Positions 8,620 to 17,507 of a stretch of DNA of 64,000 bases are shown in pieces. The stretch's first letter is position 1. The number at the start of each line of letters is the position of its first letter. The DNA lies in the NCBI GenBank assembly GCA_019750915.1, contig JAIENY010000022.1, forward strand, positions 31,780 through 95,779, in the 5' to 3' direction. Under the pieces are notes generated by a model that saw only the letters and a program-made list of their open reading frames with translations, was not told where the DNA came from and did no database searches. Origin of the DNA: Xanthobacteraceae bacterium. GTDB lineage: Bacteria > Pseudomonadota > Alphaproteobacteria > Rhizobiales > Xanthobacteraceae. The position numbers and the translations under genes were made by a program.

Positions 8620-9942
8620 TCAGGTCCTTGCTTGGGATTGAAGTGAAGTCTGCTCGTCCGCGACCGCTGGCGTTTTCCTCGCGCTGCGGGAAAGGATCAG
8701 CGTGACCACCGCCGATAGCGCCATGAGTGCGGCGACAAAATACAATCCACCCGCAAAACTGCCGGTCATTTGTTTGATCCATCCGATCATCGCAGGGCCT
8801 GCAAAGCCGCCAAGATTGCCGATCGAATTGATGGTGGCGATGCCGGTTGCAGCGGCCGTGCCGGAGAGAAACGTCGTGGGCATGCTCCACAATGGCGGCT
8901 TCGAACAGCTCACACCGATATTGACCAATGTCAGCGCGGCGACCACGGCAACCATCGTGCCCGCGAAACTCGCCAGCACCAGGCCCGCCGATGCCAGAAG
9001 ACACGCCAGTACGACGTGCCAGGTCCGCTCACCCGTACGATCGGAGTTTGATGCCCACCATACCATTGCGACCACCGCAACAACCGCCGGAAGCGCATTG
9101 ACGAAACCGACTTGCAACGAGGTCAGACCGAACGATTTGATAATCTGCGGCGCCCAGATGCCCAACGTGTAAAGCCCGGCGGACGTGCCGAAATAGACCA
9201 GTGACAGCGCGAGCACGCGCACGTCCGCCAGACCGCGCCAGAAGCTGTGACCTGCGGTCCCTGCTTTTGCAGCGTTCTCCGCAGCCATGGTGTCGACCAG
9301 CCACTTGCGCTCGTCATCCTTCAGCCACGCCGCGCTCTCGGGGCGATCAGTGAGGAAAAACAACACGACGACGCCGAAAACAACCGCCGGAACCGCTTCA
9401 AGAACGAAAAGCCACTGCCAGCCTGCAAGACCCCAAATGCCGTGCATCTCGAGGAGTGCTCCCGAGATCGGCGAGCCGAGCGCCGTTGAGAGTGGCGCAG
9501 CCGCCATGAAGACCGCAGTGGCAGCAGCGCGGCTGCGCGCCGGGAACCAGTAGCTCAGATAAAGGATGATGCCGGGAAAGAATCCCGCCTCCGCCGCGCC
9601 GAGCAGAAAGCGCAGGGCGTAGAAGCTGTTTGCACCCTGGACCCACGCCATCGCCGCGGAGACGAAGCCCCAGCTGATCATCACCCGCGCGATCCAGACA
9701 CGGGCACCGACCTTGTGCAGCGCGATATTCGATGGGACTTCAAACAGGAAATATCCGAAGAAGAATATCCCGGCGCCGAAACCGAACACCGACGGCGAGA
9801 AGCCGAGGTCCTTGTTCATCGTCAGCGCTGCGAAGCCGATGTTGACGCGGTCAACAAAGGCAATGAAGTAAAGCAGCATCACAAACGGAACGATGCGAAT
9901 CGTCGTCTTGCGCAGCACGCGCGTTTCCAGCTCGCTCGCCAT
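8620..9942 (-). CDS. MFS transporter, anion:cation symporter family (tartrate/hydroxy-acid uptake)
   Basis: A 440-aa inner-membrane protein with about 12 hydrophobic segments. Family landmarks include FIAFVDRVNIGFAAL in helix 1, the FFFGYFLFEVPSN segment in helix 2, and the central hydrophilic loop before GHSFWRGLAD. This is the ACS subfamily that includes TtuB-like tartrate and phthalate/4-hydroxyphenylacetate carriers. A GTG at 9954 is in frame, but GGAG sits six bases before ATG 9942, which I choose. It is the first gene of the operon MFS-ttuC-HAD, divergent from a LysR regulator. Confidence 0.87.
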   Translation of the reverse strand: MASELETRVLRKTTIRIVPFVMLLYFIAFVDRVNIGFAALTMNKDLGFSPSVFGFGAGIFFFGYFLFEVPSNIALHKVGARVWIARVMISWGFVSAAMAWVQGANSFYALRFLLGAAEAGFFPGIILYLSYWFPARSRAAATAVFMAAAPLSTALGSPISGALLEMHGIWGLAGWQWLFVLEAVPAVVFGVVVLFFLTDRPESAAWLKDDERKWLVDTMAAENAAKAGTAGHSFWRGLADVRVLALSLVYFGTSAGLYTLGIWAPQIIKSFGLTSLQVGFVNALPAVVAVVAMVWWASNSDRTGERTWHVVLACLLASAGLVLASFAGTMVAVVAALTLVNIGVSCSKPPLWSMPTTFLSGTAAATGIATINSIGNLGGFAGPAMIGWIKQMTGSFAGGLYFVAALMALSAVVTLILSRSARKTPAVADEQTSLQSQART

Positions 9943-10030
9943 TGAGGTCTCCACCCGATTTCATTTTTGTCAGCGCCGTTTTCGGCGTCCGTACAAAGGC
10001 TAATGGCGCGGGAGGCCCGACCTCAATAAC

Positions 10031-10059
10031 CATTCGATTGTGCAAATTTCTGCTATAAT
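10031..10059 (+). promoter_or_regulatory. Candidate LysR-regulated divergent promoter
   Basis: The 139-bp gap between the MFS gene and the lysR gene contains a consensus-like -10 TATAAT at 10054-10059, 23 bp before the lysR ATG, but no good -35. Just upstream, 10032-10047 shows an interrupted dyad (ATTCG...CAAAT) that fits the T-N11-A shape of LysR sites (T10033, A10045). The match is weak and only suggestive. Confidence 0.35.
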
Positions 10060-10081
10060 CCCGGCAACCGAGGGGTGACGC

Positions 10082-10996
10082 ATGGACCTGCATCAGCTTC
10101 GATGCTTCGTTGCGACCGCCGAGGAATTGCACTTCGGTAAGGCCGCGCAGCGGCTCGACATGCTGCCAACCGCGCTTGGCCGCCATATCCGCCTGCTGGA
10201 AGACGACCTCGGCATGCGATTGCTCGCGCGCACGACCCGCAGCGTCTCGCTGACGCAGGAAGGCGAGATGCTGCTCGACGAAGCGCGCGTCCTGATCGCG
10301 AAGGCGGACAGCGTCGCGGCCCGCTTTCGCGAACAGGGCCGCAGCCAGATGCAGACATTACGGGTCGGCGCCATCGACAGCGCCGCCGCAGGCCTGATTC
10401 CGCTGCTGCTGCATGATTTCCGCAAAACCCATCCGGAAATCGGCATTCATCTGTGCGAGGAGAAGACCATCAAGCTGCTGCCGAAGCTATTGTCCGGGCG
10501 GATCGACATTGCCTTCATCCGGCCACGCCAGAACATGGACGCTCGCCTTGCCTACCGGCATCTTTTTCACGAGACGGCAATCGTCGCTGTGCCGAAGCGG
10601 CATCGGCTGGCGCGAAGGGACAGCGTGCATATCACTCATCTGGCCAACGAGCCGCTGATCGTTCCTGAACGCCGCTCGCGGCCGCATAGCCACGACCTGA
10701 CAATCAAGTTGTTCGCCGAGGCGGGACTGCACGCCAACGTCGCGCAGGTCGCGGACGAGAAGCAGACCATCGTCAATCTGGTCGCCGCCGGGATGGGAGT
10801 CGCCATCGTCCCGCACTGGACCTCGCGCATGGCTGCAAAAGGCGTGAAGTATCTTCCTCTGAAAACCGCTGGAGGCGGCGAGATGAACAAGCTGCCGCTC
10901 GCCGTCGCATGGGTCGGACAGGCGCGCGATCCGCTCCGCGATGCGCTGCTCGAGATATTAAGCGAACGGCTTAATGAATATGCGCGGGATGCCTGA
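10082..10996 (+). CDS. LysR-family transcriptional regulator
   Basis: A 304-aa regulator with an N-terminal winged helix (MDLHQLRCFVATAEELHFGKAAQRL, residues 1-25, split here only for description: DLHQLRCF then ELHFGKAAQRL) and a periplasmic-binding-like effector domain from about residue 90. The HTH has a slightly unusual MLPTALGRHIRLLE recognition region. It is divergent from MFS-ttuC-HAD with 139 bp between starts, so it most likely controls that operon in response to a tartrate-like acid and represses itself, as is common for LysR proteins. The effector is inferred only from the neighbours. Confidence 0.9.
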   Translation: MDLHQLRCFVATAEELHFGKAAQRLDMLPTALGRHIRLLEDDLGMRLLARTTRSVSLTQEGEMLLDEARVLIAKADSVAARFREQGRSQMQTLRVGAIDSAAAGLIPLLLHDFRKTHPEIGIHLCEEKTIKLLPKLLSGRIDIAFIRPRQNMDARLAYRHLFHETAIVAVPKRHRLARRDSVHITHLANEPLIVPERRSRPHSHDLTIKLFAEAGLHANVAQVADEKQTIVNLVAAGMGVAIVPHWTSRMAAKGVKYLPLKTAGGGEMNKLPLAVAWVGQARDPLRDALLEILSERLNEYARDA

Positions 10997-11022
10997 TCCG
11001 ATCAGGCCGCTGAACGGCAGGA

Positions 11023-11724
11023 TCAACTCGCCAGCAGGACCAGATCCAGCACGGCGCTGTAATGAAACGCCGCTGCGACCAGCACGAAGCCATGCCAGAT
11101 CGCATTCTGGAAGCGCAGCCGCTGCCATGCATGAAAGATCACCCCGAACGAGTAAAATATGCCGCCGATCGCGATCAGCCACAGCGTGGTGCCCGGTAAG
11201 GACTCCGCGATGGAATTGTAGGCGATCACCCCGCTCCACCCAAGCGCAAGATAAAGTCCGATCGAGAGCCGGTCGAACCGGCCGGGCCAGCGGATCTTCA
11301 GAACAATACCGACGATCGCGACCAGCCATACGCCGACAAGCAGTGAAATCCCGAGCACCCGATCATTCATCTCCGTCAGGAAGGGCGTGTAAGTTGCTGC
11401 AATCAGCACATAGATCGCCGAGTGATCGAACCGGCGCAGTGTCCATTTCACCGGTGACACAGGCCACAAATTATAGATTGCCGACAGCGAGAGCATCGCG
11501 ATCAGACCGATCGCGTAAATGGAAACGGTCAGAACATGAACCGGCGTGGCATAAACGCCCGCCAGAACGATCAGCGCAGTCGCTGCGACCAGCCCGAGCG
11601 CGATGCCGGTGACATGCACCACGCCGTCCGCGATGACCTCGGCGCGATCATAGGTCCAGTGAATCGAAGGCCGCCCGGGAAACACCGGCAGCATGGAAAG
11701 CTCTTTGAACCGGAAAATCGCCAT
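11023..11724 (-). CDS. Hemolysin III family (PAQR-like) membrane protein
   Basis: A 233-aa polytopic protein with about seven hydrophobic segments. Conserved family positions are visible: DGVVHVTG near residue 35, SAIYNLWP, RRFDHSAIYVLIAATYTPF, and FHAW plus IWHGFVLVAAAFHY near the C-terminus, including the three His and one Asp expected to bind a metal in this superfamily. The family name comes from a Bacillus protein; in most bacteria the function is unknown and haemolysis should not be assumed. It is convergent with lysR and appears to be monocistronic. Confidence 0.88.
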   Translation of the reverse strand: MAIFRFKELSMLPVFPGRPSIHWTYDRAEVIADGVVHVTGIALGLVAATALIVLAGVYATPVHVLTVSIYAIGLIAMLSLSAIYNLWPVSPVKWTLRRFDHSAIYVLIAATYTPFLTEMNDRVLGISLLVGVWLVAIVGIVLKIRWPGRFDRLSIGLYLALGWSGVIAYNSIAESLPGTTLWLIAIGGIFYSFGVIFHAWQRLRFQNAIWHGFVLVAAAFHYSAVLDLVLLAS

Positions 11725-11915
11725 TGCCTGTCAGCCGTCTGAAGTTAATCGTTAACATCGCAAAATGCTTAGCTTTAAGACTATCCTATCAACCCTTCGG
11801 AAAAATCCGGAATCACAAATCCTGTCGGCTCGTAACTTGAATTCGGCACGCGTCGTCGCCAGTTTCACAACATGATCACGCGCCCGTTATATGTCCCCTC
11901 CCATTTGAAGAAATT

Positions 11916-13382
11916 ATGGCACCGGGTCTGTCTGGCATTTTAGAAGAACTGCGTCTGTCAGCCCGCTCGCTGTTCGATTACGGCGGGAACGTCTTCAATC
12001 CCTCGATCCGGCTTGGCGTCACAGGCCTGTCACGGGCCGGCAAGACGGTGTTCATCACGGCACTCATCCATGGCTTCCTGCGCGGCGGCCGTTTCCCGGT
12101 GTTCGAATCCCTGTCGAGCGGCCGGATCGCCCGCGCCCGCCTCGAACCGCAGCCCGACGATGCTGTTCCGCGCTTTGCCTATGAGAGCCACCTCAGTACC
12201 CTCCTCGAACAGCGAGAGTGGCCGAGTTCGACCACCGACATTAGCGAACTGCGGCTGGCGATCGACTACCAGCGCCAGAACGGCGCGATGCGCACGCTGA
12301 CGCTTGATATCGTGGACTATCCCGGCGAGTGGCTGCTTGACCTGCCGCTGCTCAACAAAACCTATGAGCAATGGTCGGCGGAGAGCCTCGCTCTTTCACG
12401 CAGCGGACCGCGCGCCATGCTGGCGGCCGACTGGCACGCCCATCTCGCAACCCTCAATCCAACCGGACCGGAGAACGAACAGGCCACGCTCAAGGCGGCT
12501 CAGCTTTTCACCGAATATCTGCGCGCCTGCCGACAGGAACAGTTCGCCATGAGTCTGTTGCCGCCGGGGCGTTTCCTGATGCCCGGCGCGCTGGCCGGAT
12601 CACCCGCTCTGACCTTCGCGCCGCTCGACGTACCGCTGGAGGGCGATGCGCCAGGCGGCTCGCTTTGGGCAATGATGAGGCGGCGCTATGAATCCTACAA
12701 GGACGTCGTGGTGCGGCCGTTCTTTCGCGATCACTTCGCCCGCCTCGACCGCCAGATCGTGCTGATCGATGCGTTGTCGGCCTTCAACGCCGGGCCGGAT
12801 GCGCTGCGCGATCTCGAAGGAGCGCTGTCGGGCATCCTCGACTGCTTCAACGCCGGACGGCGCACGCTGCTTAGCATGCTGTTGCGGCCGCGCATCGACC
12901 GCATCCTGTTCGCCGCGACCAAGGCGGACCATCTACATCGCACCAGTCATGATCGCCTGGAAGCGATCCTGCGCCGGATGGTCGACCATGCCGCCACCCG
13001 CGCCGAGTTCGCGGGTGCGACCACCGATGTCGTGGCGCTGGCCGCGGTGCGCGCCACCCGCGAGGCGATGGTGCAGCATGAGGACGAGACGCTGCCCTCG
13101 ATCATCGGAACGCCTGTCGCCGGTGAGACGTCCGGCGGCGAAGCTTTTGACGGGAACACCGAGATCGCGACCTTTCCCGGCGATCTTCCCCTGATCCCCG
13201 ATGAGCTATTCAGCACCGCGGGCAGCTTTCGCGGCCTCAGCGCAGCCGCTGCGGGCGATACCGATTTCCGCTTCCTGCGCTTCCGCCCGCCTTTGCTCGA
13301 ACGCACCGGTGGCGAACCGGCGCTGCCGCACATACGTCTCGACCGTGCGCTGCAATTCCTGATCGGAGACAGGCTGCAATGA
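11916..13382 (+). CDS. YcjX-like P-loop NTPase (DUF463)
   Basis: A 488-aa predicted ATP/GTP-binding protein. Walker A is GLSRAGKT at residues 37-44; a later VDYPGEWLLDLPLL supplies the Asp of Walker B, and LFAATKADHL resembles the NKxD-type base-recognition motif. YcjX proteins pair with YcjF in many proteobacteria and are linked to envelope or heat stress in gamma-proteobacteria; the biochemical role is not established. The stop overlaps the ycjF start (ATGA). The start has only a weak Shine-Dalgarno (GAAG). Confidence 0.9.
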   Translation: MAPGLSGILEELRLSARSLFDYGGNVFNPSIRLGVTGLSRAGKTVFITALIHGFLRGGRFPVFESLSSGRIARARLEPQPDDAVPRFAYESHLSTLLEQREWPSSTTDISELRLAIDYQRQNGAMRTLTLDIVDYPGEWLLDLPLLNKTYEQWSAESLALSRSGPRAMLAADWHAHLATLNPTGPENEQATLKAAQLFTEYLRACRQEQFAMSLLPPGRFLMPGALAGSPALTFAPLDVPLEGDAPGGSLWAMMRRRYESYKDVVVRPFFRDHFARLDRQIVLIDALSAFNAGPDALRDLEGALSGILDCFNAGRRTLLSMLLRPRIDRILFAATKADHLHRTSHDRLEAILRRMVDHAATRAEFAGATTDVVALAAVRATREAMVQHEDETLPSIIGTPVAGETSGGEAFDGNTEIATFPGDLPLIPDELFSTAGSFRGLSAAAAGDTDFRFLRFRPPLLERTGGEPALPHIRLDRALQFLIGDRLQ

Positions 13383-14437
13383 GCGATCGTCCCCATCACC
13401 GCAAACCGACGTCATTCAAGCTCGATGATCCCCGCGTCGTGGTCGGCGATCATGACGGGCACGGCAGCCGCGGCCGGGTGCATGTCACGCCAGAGCCAGA
13501 GGCACCGCTGTTGCCGGTGGCGGTCGAGACGCCGCAGCTTGCGCGGCGGCGGCGCTTCCCATGGGGGACAATCTTCTGGACCGCGCTCGGTGGCCTCGTG
13601 CTGCTCGGCCTTGGGCTTGGCGTTGCCAATCTGGTCGATGATCTGTTTGCACGCAGCCAGACCCTCGGCTTTGTCGGCGTCGCGCTGGCACTCATGGTGG
13701 CGCTGGCGCTGATCGTTATTATCACCCGCGAAGTGCTGGCGCTCGCCCGGCTCGACACCATCGAACAGCTCCATGCACGCGCCGACGCCGTCCTGATCAC
13801 CGATGACCGCAAAGCCAGCGATGTCATCGTGCATGACCTGCTGAAAGTCGCGCAGGACAATCCACAGCTCGCCCATGCCCGCGCCATGCTACAGAGCCAC
13901 GCGCACGACATCATCGACGGCGCCGACATGCTGCGCCTCGCCGAGCGCGTGCTGATGCCGCCGCTTGATCAGGAAGCACGGCGCCTGATCTCGAGCGCCG
14001 CCTCGCGCGTCTCGCTGGTCACGGCCGTCAGTCCCGGCGCGGTGATCGACATGCTGTTTGTGTTCGCCGCCGCCGTGCGGCTGGTGCGGCAACTGGCGCG
14101 GCTCTATGGCGGACGTCCCGGCGCGCTCGGCATGATCCGGCTGATGCGGCATGTCATCGCCCATCTCGCCGTCACCGGCGGCATGGCGGCGAGCGACAGC
14201 CTGATCCAGCAGGTGCTCGGTCATGGTGTGGCGGCAAAGCTCTCAACGCGGCTCGGCGAGGGAATTCTCAACGGCCTTCTGACCGCGCGACTCGGCCTTG
14301 CGGCGGTCGACGTCACACGCCCGCTGCCGTTCGCGGCGCTGCCCCGGCCGGTGCTGTCGGATCTGGTCAGGGACCTGATGAAGCGCGCCGATCCAAAAAC
14401 AAAAGCGGCGATTGCCACTGCCGATGAGGCCGACTGA
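13379..14437 (+). CDS. YcjF family membrane protein (DUF697, TIGR01620)
   Basis: A 352-aa inner-membrane protein. A basic, disordered N-terminus with RRRRFPWG leads into two adjacent transmembrane helices (about residues 60-85 and 95-120), followed by a long cytoplasmic alpha-helical DUF697 domain with GAVIDMLFVFAAAVRLVRQLA. It is translationally coupled to ycjX by a 4-bp overlap, and the pair probably forms a membrane-attached NTPase complex. Function unknown. Confidence 0.9.
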   Translation: MSDRPHHRKPTSFKLDDPRVVVGDHDGHGSRGRVHVTPEPEAPLLPVAVETPQLARRRRFPWGTIFWTALGGLVLLGLGLGVANLVDDLFARSQTLGFVGVALALMVALALIVIITREVLALARLDTIEQLHARADAVLITDDRKASDVIVHDLLKVAQDNPQLAHARAMLQSHAHDIIDGADMLRLAERVLMPPLDQEARRLISSAASRVSLVTAVSPGAVIDMLFVFAAAVRLVRQLARLYGGRPGALGMIRLMRHVIAHLAVTGGMAASDSLIQQVLGHGVAAKLSTRLGEGILNGLLTARLGLAAVDVTRPLPFAALPRPVLSDLVRDLMKRADPKTKAAIATADEAD

Positions 14438-14831
14438 CAGCTCTGCCCTCGGCGCATCGGATGCACCGAGGGATATACGGCTCATATACGGCTAAAGTCA
14501 GGGTTTCGGAGCGGTTAGTGAATTCACCTACGAACGGGGGCCGCCCGCGCCATTCGTCGCGGTCGACCGCATCCAATCGCGGTGCGGCAACGCCCGGAAG
14601 ACGCAGGCAAAATTCAGCGCACGCAAGTTGCTCCCGCGATTTGTGAAATCGGAACCTGTCATTCCTTGCAGTGCAGCATGCCTGCCAAATGCGCCAATCG
14701 CCTCAGCTTTGCGCGCGTGATCCGAAGAAGTTTTGGACGTTTGACGCTTTACCGAGAATTCAAATCGCGTATCGTGCTTCGGTTGGATACGCATTTGCGG
14801 GCCGACAGCATTATATTTGGAGACTCATGGA
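14438..14831. other. Intergenic region and probable long cold-shock leader
   Basis: This 394-bp gap between ycjF and the cold-shock gene shows no convincing coding frame. It holds a short tandem ATATACGGCT (14473-14482 and 14484-14493). A long untranslated leader is common for cold-shock genes and the last ~100 bp may be one; I see no clear cold-box motif and no strong promoter. Confidence 0.4.
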
Positions 14832-15032
14832 ATGGCTAAAGGGACTGTGAAGTGGTTCAACCCAACCAAAGGCTACGGATTTATCCAGCCTGCGGGGGGC
14901 GGCAAGGATGTGTTTGTTCATATCTCTGCTGTTCAAAAGGCTGGGCTGTCCACGTTGAACGAAGGACAAGCGATTGAGTTCGAGGAAATTGCCAACCGCG
15001 GCAAGACATCGGCGGAAAACCTGAAGGTTTGA
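14832..15032 (+). CDS. Cold-shock domain protein (CspA family)
   Basis: A 66-aa single-domain RNA/ssDNA-binding protein. The RNP-1 motif KGYGFI is at residues 13-18 and RNP-2 (VFVHIS) at 27-32, with the [10 protein letters not shown] start typical of the fold. The in-frame ATG at 14817 would add five residues, but GGAG at 14819-14822 is nine bases before ATG 14832, which gives the canonical N-terminus. It likely acts as an RNA chaperone. A strong terminator follows, so the gene is monocistronic. Confidence 0.95.
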   Translation: MAKGTVKWFNPTKGYGFIQPAGGGKDVFVHISAVQKAGLSTLNEGQAIEFEEIANRGKTSAENLKV

Positions 15033-15109
15033 CGCCAATCGGCTCGCAGAGCAGCTCATCCGCGCTCTGGCTTCCCAAGATCATCGACTTCAATGCCGAC
15101 ATTGGCGCA

Positions 15110-15149
15110 GGCCATCATCGCTCAGCGGTGTGATGGCCTTTTGTTTTTT
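15110..15149 (+). terminator. Rho-independent terminator after the cold-shock gene
   Basis: An 8-bp perfect stem (15110-15117 with 15131-15138), a 13-nt loop and a T-rich tail with ten T in eleven bases. It ends just before the stop of the convergent small gene at 15159. Confidence 0.85.
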
Positions 15150-15158
15150 CGGACCGCT

Positions 15159-15401
15159 TCAGCGCGGACCCGCCATTCGCTCTTCAAGCGTGCGCCAGGC
15201 CAACGGCGACATTCGCCGCGCGCCGAACTCGAAGCTCGAACAATCCGACGCCTTATCTCCGGGCGCGAGCGCACCGCCGCAATGGGGACAGCAATTATCG
15301 TTGGCATAAGGCATGGTGGCCAGATCCCGTTCGCCATCGCGCATTTCCTCAGCGAAGAAACTGACAATATTGCTGTGGGAAATGGTCGGGTCGTTGGTCA
15401 T
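15159..15401 (-). CDS. Small conserved-looking protein with a CCxxC zinc-knuckle-like motif
   Basis: An 80-aa protein of unknown function. It has a hydrophilic N-terminus, then CCPHCGG at residues 37-43 (two cysteines plus His40 and Cys41), and a C-terminal basic region rich in Arg. Only one CxxC-like half is present, so a full zinc ribbon would need dimerisation or other ligands; Cys53 is one candidate. The start has a modest GGTG box. It is convergent with the cold-shock gene. I do not recognise the family; coding potential is supported by the motif, the start context and the clean fit between neighbours. Confidence 0.55.
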   Translation of the reverse strand: MTNDPTISHSNIVSFFAEEMRDGERDLATMPYANDNCCPHCGGALAPGDKASDCSSFEFGARRMSPLAWRTLEERMAGPR

Positions 15402-15524
15402 GCTGGCACCTCGTTATATTTCGTGTGCGCAACATGGCAGCAAGATGATGCCGTATCGTTCAAGCGAACGATCAAATTTTATCGGAGATTTTCGCGGACT
15501 TTCCAGGACCGCATCAGCCGGAAA

Positions 15525-16361
15525 TTAACGGGTGGTTATCAGGCCGCGCTCGGTCACAACAACCCATCGTCCGTCCTGACGGCGAATTGCATTGACCCGC
15601 CCCACACCCGGCAACGGATCGCCGGGGTAAACCTCAAACACGCCAAGTCGGCCTTCGATCATCGCGCCGCCGTTCGTCACGTCACGCAAGGTCCAGCCCT
15701 CGAGTGTCGGCAGCCGGCTGAATGTTGTTGCAGGAGCTGTGACGGCGGGCGCCGGTGACGCCACCTGCGCAGCAGGGGCCGGGATCGAGCCGGTGATATC
15801 CGGCGGAGATGCCTTCATCTTGCCGAGCGTCTCGCTCAGTCTGGCGAGCCTTGCCGCATTGTCCTTCGCGGTCGCCTCCGCGCTGCTCTTGAGGGTCTGC
15901 AACTCCGACGATACCTGTGCGATTGCGTCGTTAATCGAACGCTCCCGCGCAGCGTCCGCGACTTTCGCCTTGTCGTCCTTGCCGAAATGACCGACCCCCC
16001 ATGTGGTGCCGGCGCCACTCAGGGCTCCGATGATCGCGGCGATCAGAACGATGGTCACCAGCGAAGGGCGGCGCGCCCGAGGCGGCGATACGTTGGCTTC
16101 CTCGAACACACGCGATGCGCTGAACACGATGTCTTCCCAGGAGCTATTGGGCGGCAGACGCTGGAGCGTGATCTCCTGGTGCATTCCCTTAGGGCGGCTT
16201 CCGGGATGCAGATCGTCACCGAATTCGTTGACGATGGCCGGGACGATCGAGACGTCCGCGCCATGGTCAGGCTGGTCGCCGTGCCGGTCATCCCGCTGTT
16301 GAGAATCGGGGTCTCCGGAATCCCGTGGATTATCGATCTCGTGATTATCCTGCGTGCTCAT
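15525..16361 (-). CDS. Single-pass membrane protein with coiled coil and periplasmic C-terminal domain, unknown function
   Basis: A 278-aa protein when started at ATG 16361; the frame opens at a TTG 15 bases earlier. The order is: acidic, His/Asp/Gln-rich disordered N-terminus (1-50), EDIVFSASRVFEE segment, one transmembrane helix near residues 105-125 (VTIVLIAAIIGALSGAG), a coiled-coil stretch (about 135-180), a Pro/Ala linker with PDITGSIPAPA, and a compact C-terminal domain starting GWTLRDVTNGGAMIEG and ending RWVVVTERGLI. The C-terminal domain looks like a small beta domain exposed to the periplasm. A 19-bp palindrome lies 12 bp before the start. Confidence 0.72.
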   Translation of the reverse strand: MSTQDNHEIDNPRDSGDPDSQQRDDRHGDQPDHGADVSIVPAIVNEFGDDLHPGSRPKGMHQEITLQRLPPNSSWEDIVFSASRVFEEANVSPPRARRPSLVTIVLIAAIIGALSGAGTTWGVGHFGKDDKAKVADAARERSINDAIAQVSSELQTLKSSAEATAKDNAARLARLSETLGKMKASPPDITGSIPAPAAQVASPAPAVTAPATTFSRLPTLEGWTLRDVTNGGAMIEGRLGVFEVYPGDPLPGVGRVNAIRRQDGRWVVVTERGLITTR

Positions 16362-16373
16362 CGCCGAATTCCG

Positions 16374-16392
16374 CAAATAGTTGAACTATTTG
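16374..16392. promoter_or_regulatory. Perfect 19-bp palindrome, operator candidate
   Basis: Nine-bp arms (CAAATAGTT and AACTATTTG) surround a single central G. It lies 12 bp upstream of the leftward gene at 15525-16361, in the 95-bp divergent gap, where a repressor could block transcription or translation initiation. Confidence 0.5.
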
Positions 16393-16437
16393 GTAACCAT
16401 CAATACCTTGCGAATTCGTTACTATTCCGCACCGAGC

Positions 16438-16452
16438 CACATTGTTAATGTG
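16438..16452. promoter_or_regulatory. 15-bp palindrome before the hydrolase start
   Basis: Arms CACATT and AATGTG with a 3-nt centre end five bases before the ATG at 16457. The sequence differs from the palindrome at 16374, so the two would bind different factors, or this one may form a small RNA hairpin at the ribosome-binding site. Confidence 0.35.
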
Positions 16453-16456
16453 ACGC

Positions 16457-17314
16457 ATGACCCAAGCATCGAATACGCCGATCTACCGCGGCATGGACCG
16501 CGCCGCACTCGACGCCGCCTACAACAATACCAATGCGGTGGCCGACAGCACCGCCTGGCTTGAGGACTGGCGCAGCCGCAGCGCCAAAATGCGCACACGC
16601 AAGGACGCCACCCTTGGTATCGCCTATGGCGCGCACGAGCGCGAACGCATCGACTACTTTCCCTCCGGCGAAATCGGATCGCCGCTGTTCGTCTTTATTC
16701 ACGGCGGCTACTGGGTACGGAATTCGATCGACATGTTCTCGTTTTTGGCGGACGGCGCCAACCATCATGGGATCGATTATGCCGCCATCGGCTACACGCT
16801 CGCACCCGAGGCGACGCTGACCGAGATCGTGAACCAGATCTGGGCCGGGCTGTCTTTTTTGCAAACCAAGGCCGACCTCGGCTTCGACAGCAGCAAAATT
16901 CACGTCGGCGGATGGTCGGCGGGCGGGCATCTCGCGGCGGTGACTGCCGATCACCACGCGGTGCGCGGCGTGCTTCCGGTCAGCGGCATCTTCGATCTCG
17001 AACCGCTCGCGCTGAATTACATCAACGATCAGTTGAAATTCACACCGGAGGAAATCGAGACGCTCAGTCCGATTCGTCAGCTTCAGCGGAAGCTGCCGCC
17101 GCACCGGCTCTTTGCCGGAGGCTCCGAACTGAGCGAACTGCAGCGCCAGTCGAAGGATTTTGACAGCGCCGCACGCGCAGCCGGCGCGGACACCGCCCTC
17201 AAGCTCATGCCGGGCCGCCATCATTACTCGATCCTCGATGACCTGGCGAATCCCGACGGTGCAATCGCGCTTGCGCTGGCTGATCTCGTCGCGACCGAAG
17301 CGGTATCAACCTGA
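16457..17314 (+). CDS. Alpha/beta hydrolase, arylformamidase/carboxylesterase-like
   Basis: A 285-aa cytoplasmic hydrolase. The oxyanion motif HGGYW is at residues 82-86 and the nucleophile elbow GWSAGG at 152-157 (Ser154); the catalytic His is likely in GRHHYSI near residue 251. HGGYW and the N-terminal MDRAALDAAYNN are typical of the N-formylkynurenine formamidase-like branch, but no kynurenine pathway genes are near, so the substrate is open. It is divergent from the membrane protein at 15525-16361. Confidence 0.82.
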   Translation: MTQASNTPIYRGMDRAALDAAYNNTNAVADSTAWLEDWRSRSAKMRTRKDATLGIAYGAHERERIDYFPSGEIGSPLFVFIHGGYWVRNSIDMFSFLADGANHHGIDYAAIGYTLAPEATLTEIVNQIWAGLSFLQTKADLGFDSSKIHVGGWSAGGHLAAVTADHHAVRGVLPVSGIFDLEPLALNYINDQLKFTPEEIETLSPIRQLQRKLPPHRLFAGGSELSELQRQSKDFDSAARAAGADTALKLMPGRHHYSILDDLANPDGAIALALADLVATEAVST

Positions 17315-17507
17315 CATCGGCGGATGGAGGCGATCGGATATCGCGTCCATCCGGCTCACTCACCGCGGCGTCCTATTTAGCAATCATTTTACCCAATCGA
17401 TTCAGCCGCCGTTAGGCGTTCGTATACGCACACCCGCTCGTTAAGCGCTCCTTTAATCGCAGTCGTATTTTCTGCCGCCCAAATTCATATTTGCCGCAGG
17501 ATTGACA

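Noticed and set aside
11744..11756. GTTAA-TCG-TTAAC near the hemolysin III start
   Set aside because: Short AT-rich dyad that could be chance; the spacing does not fit a CtrA site.
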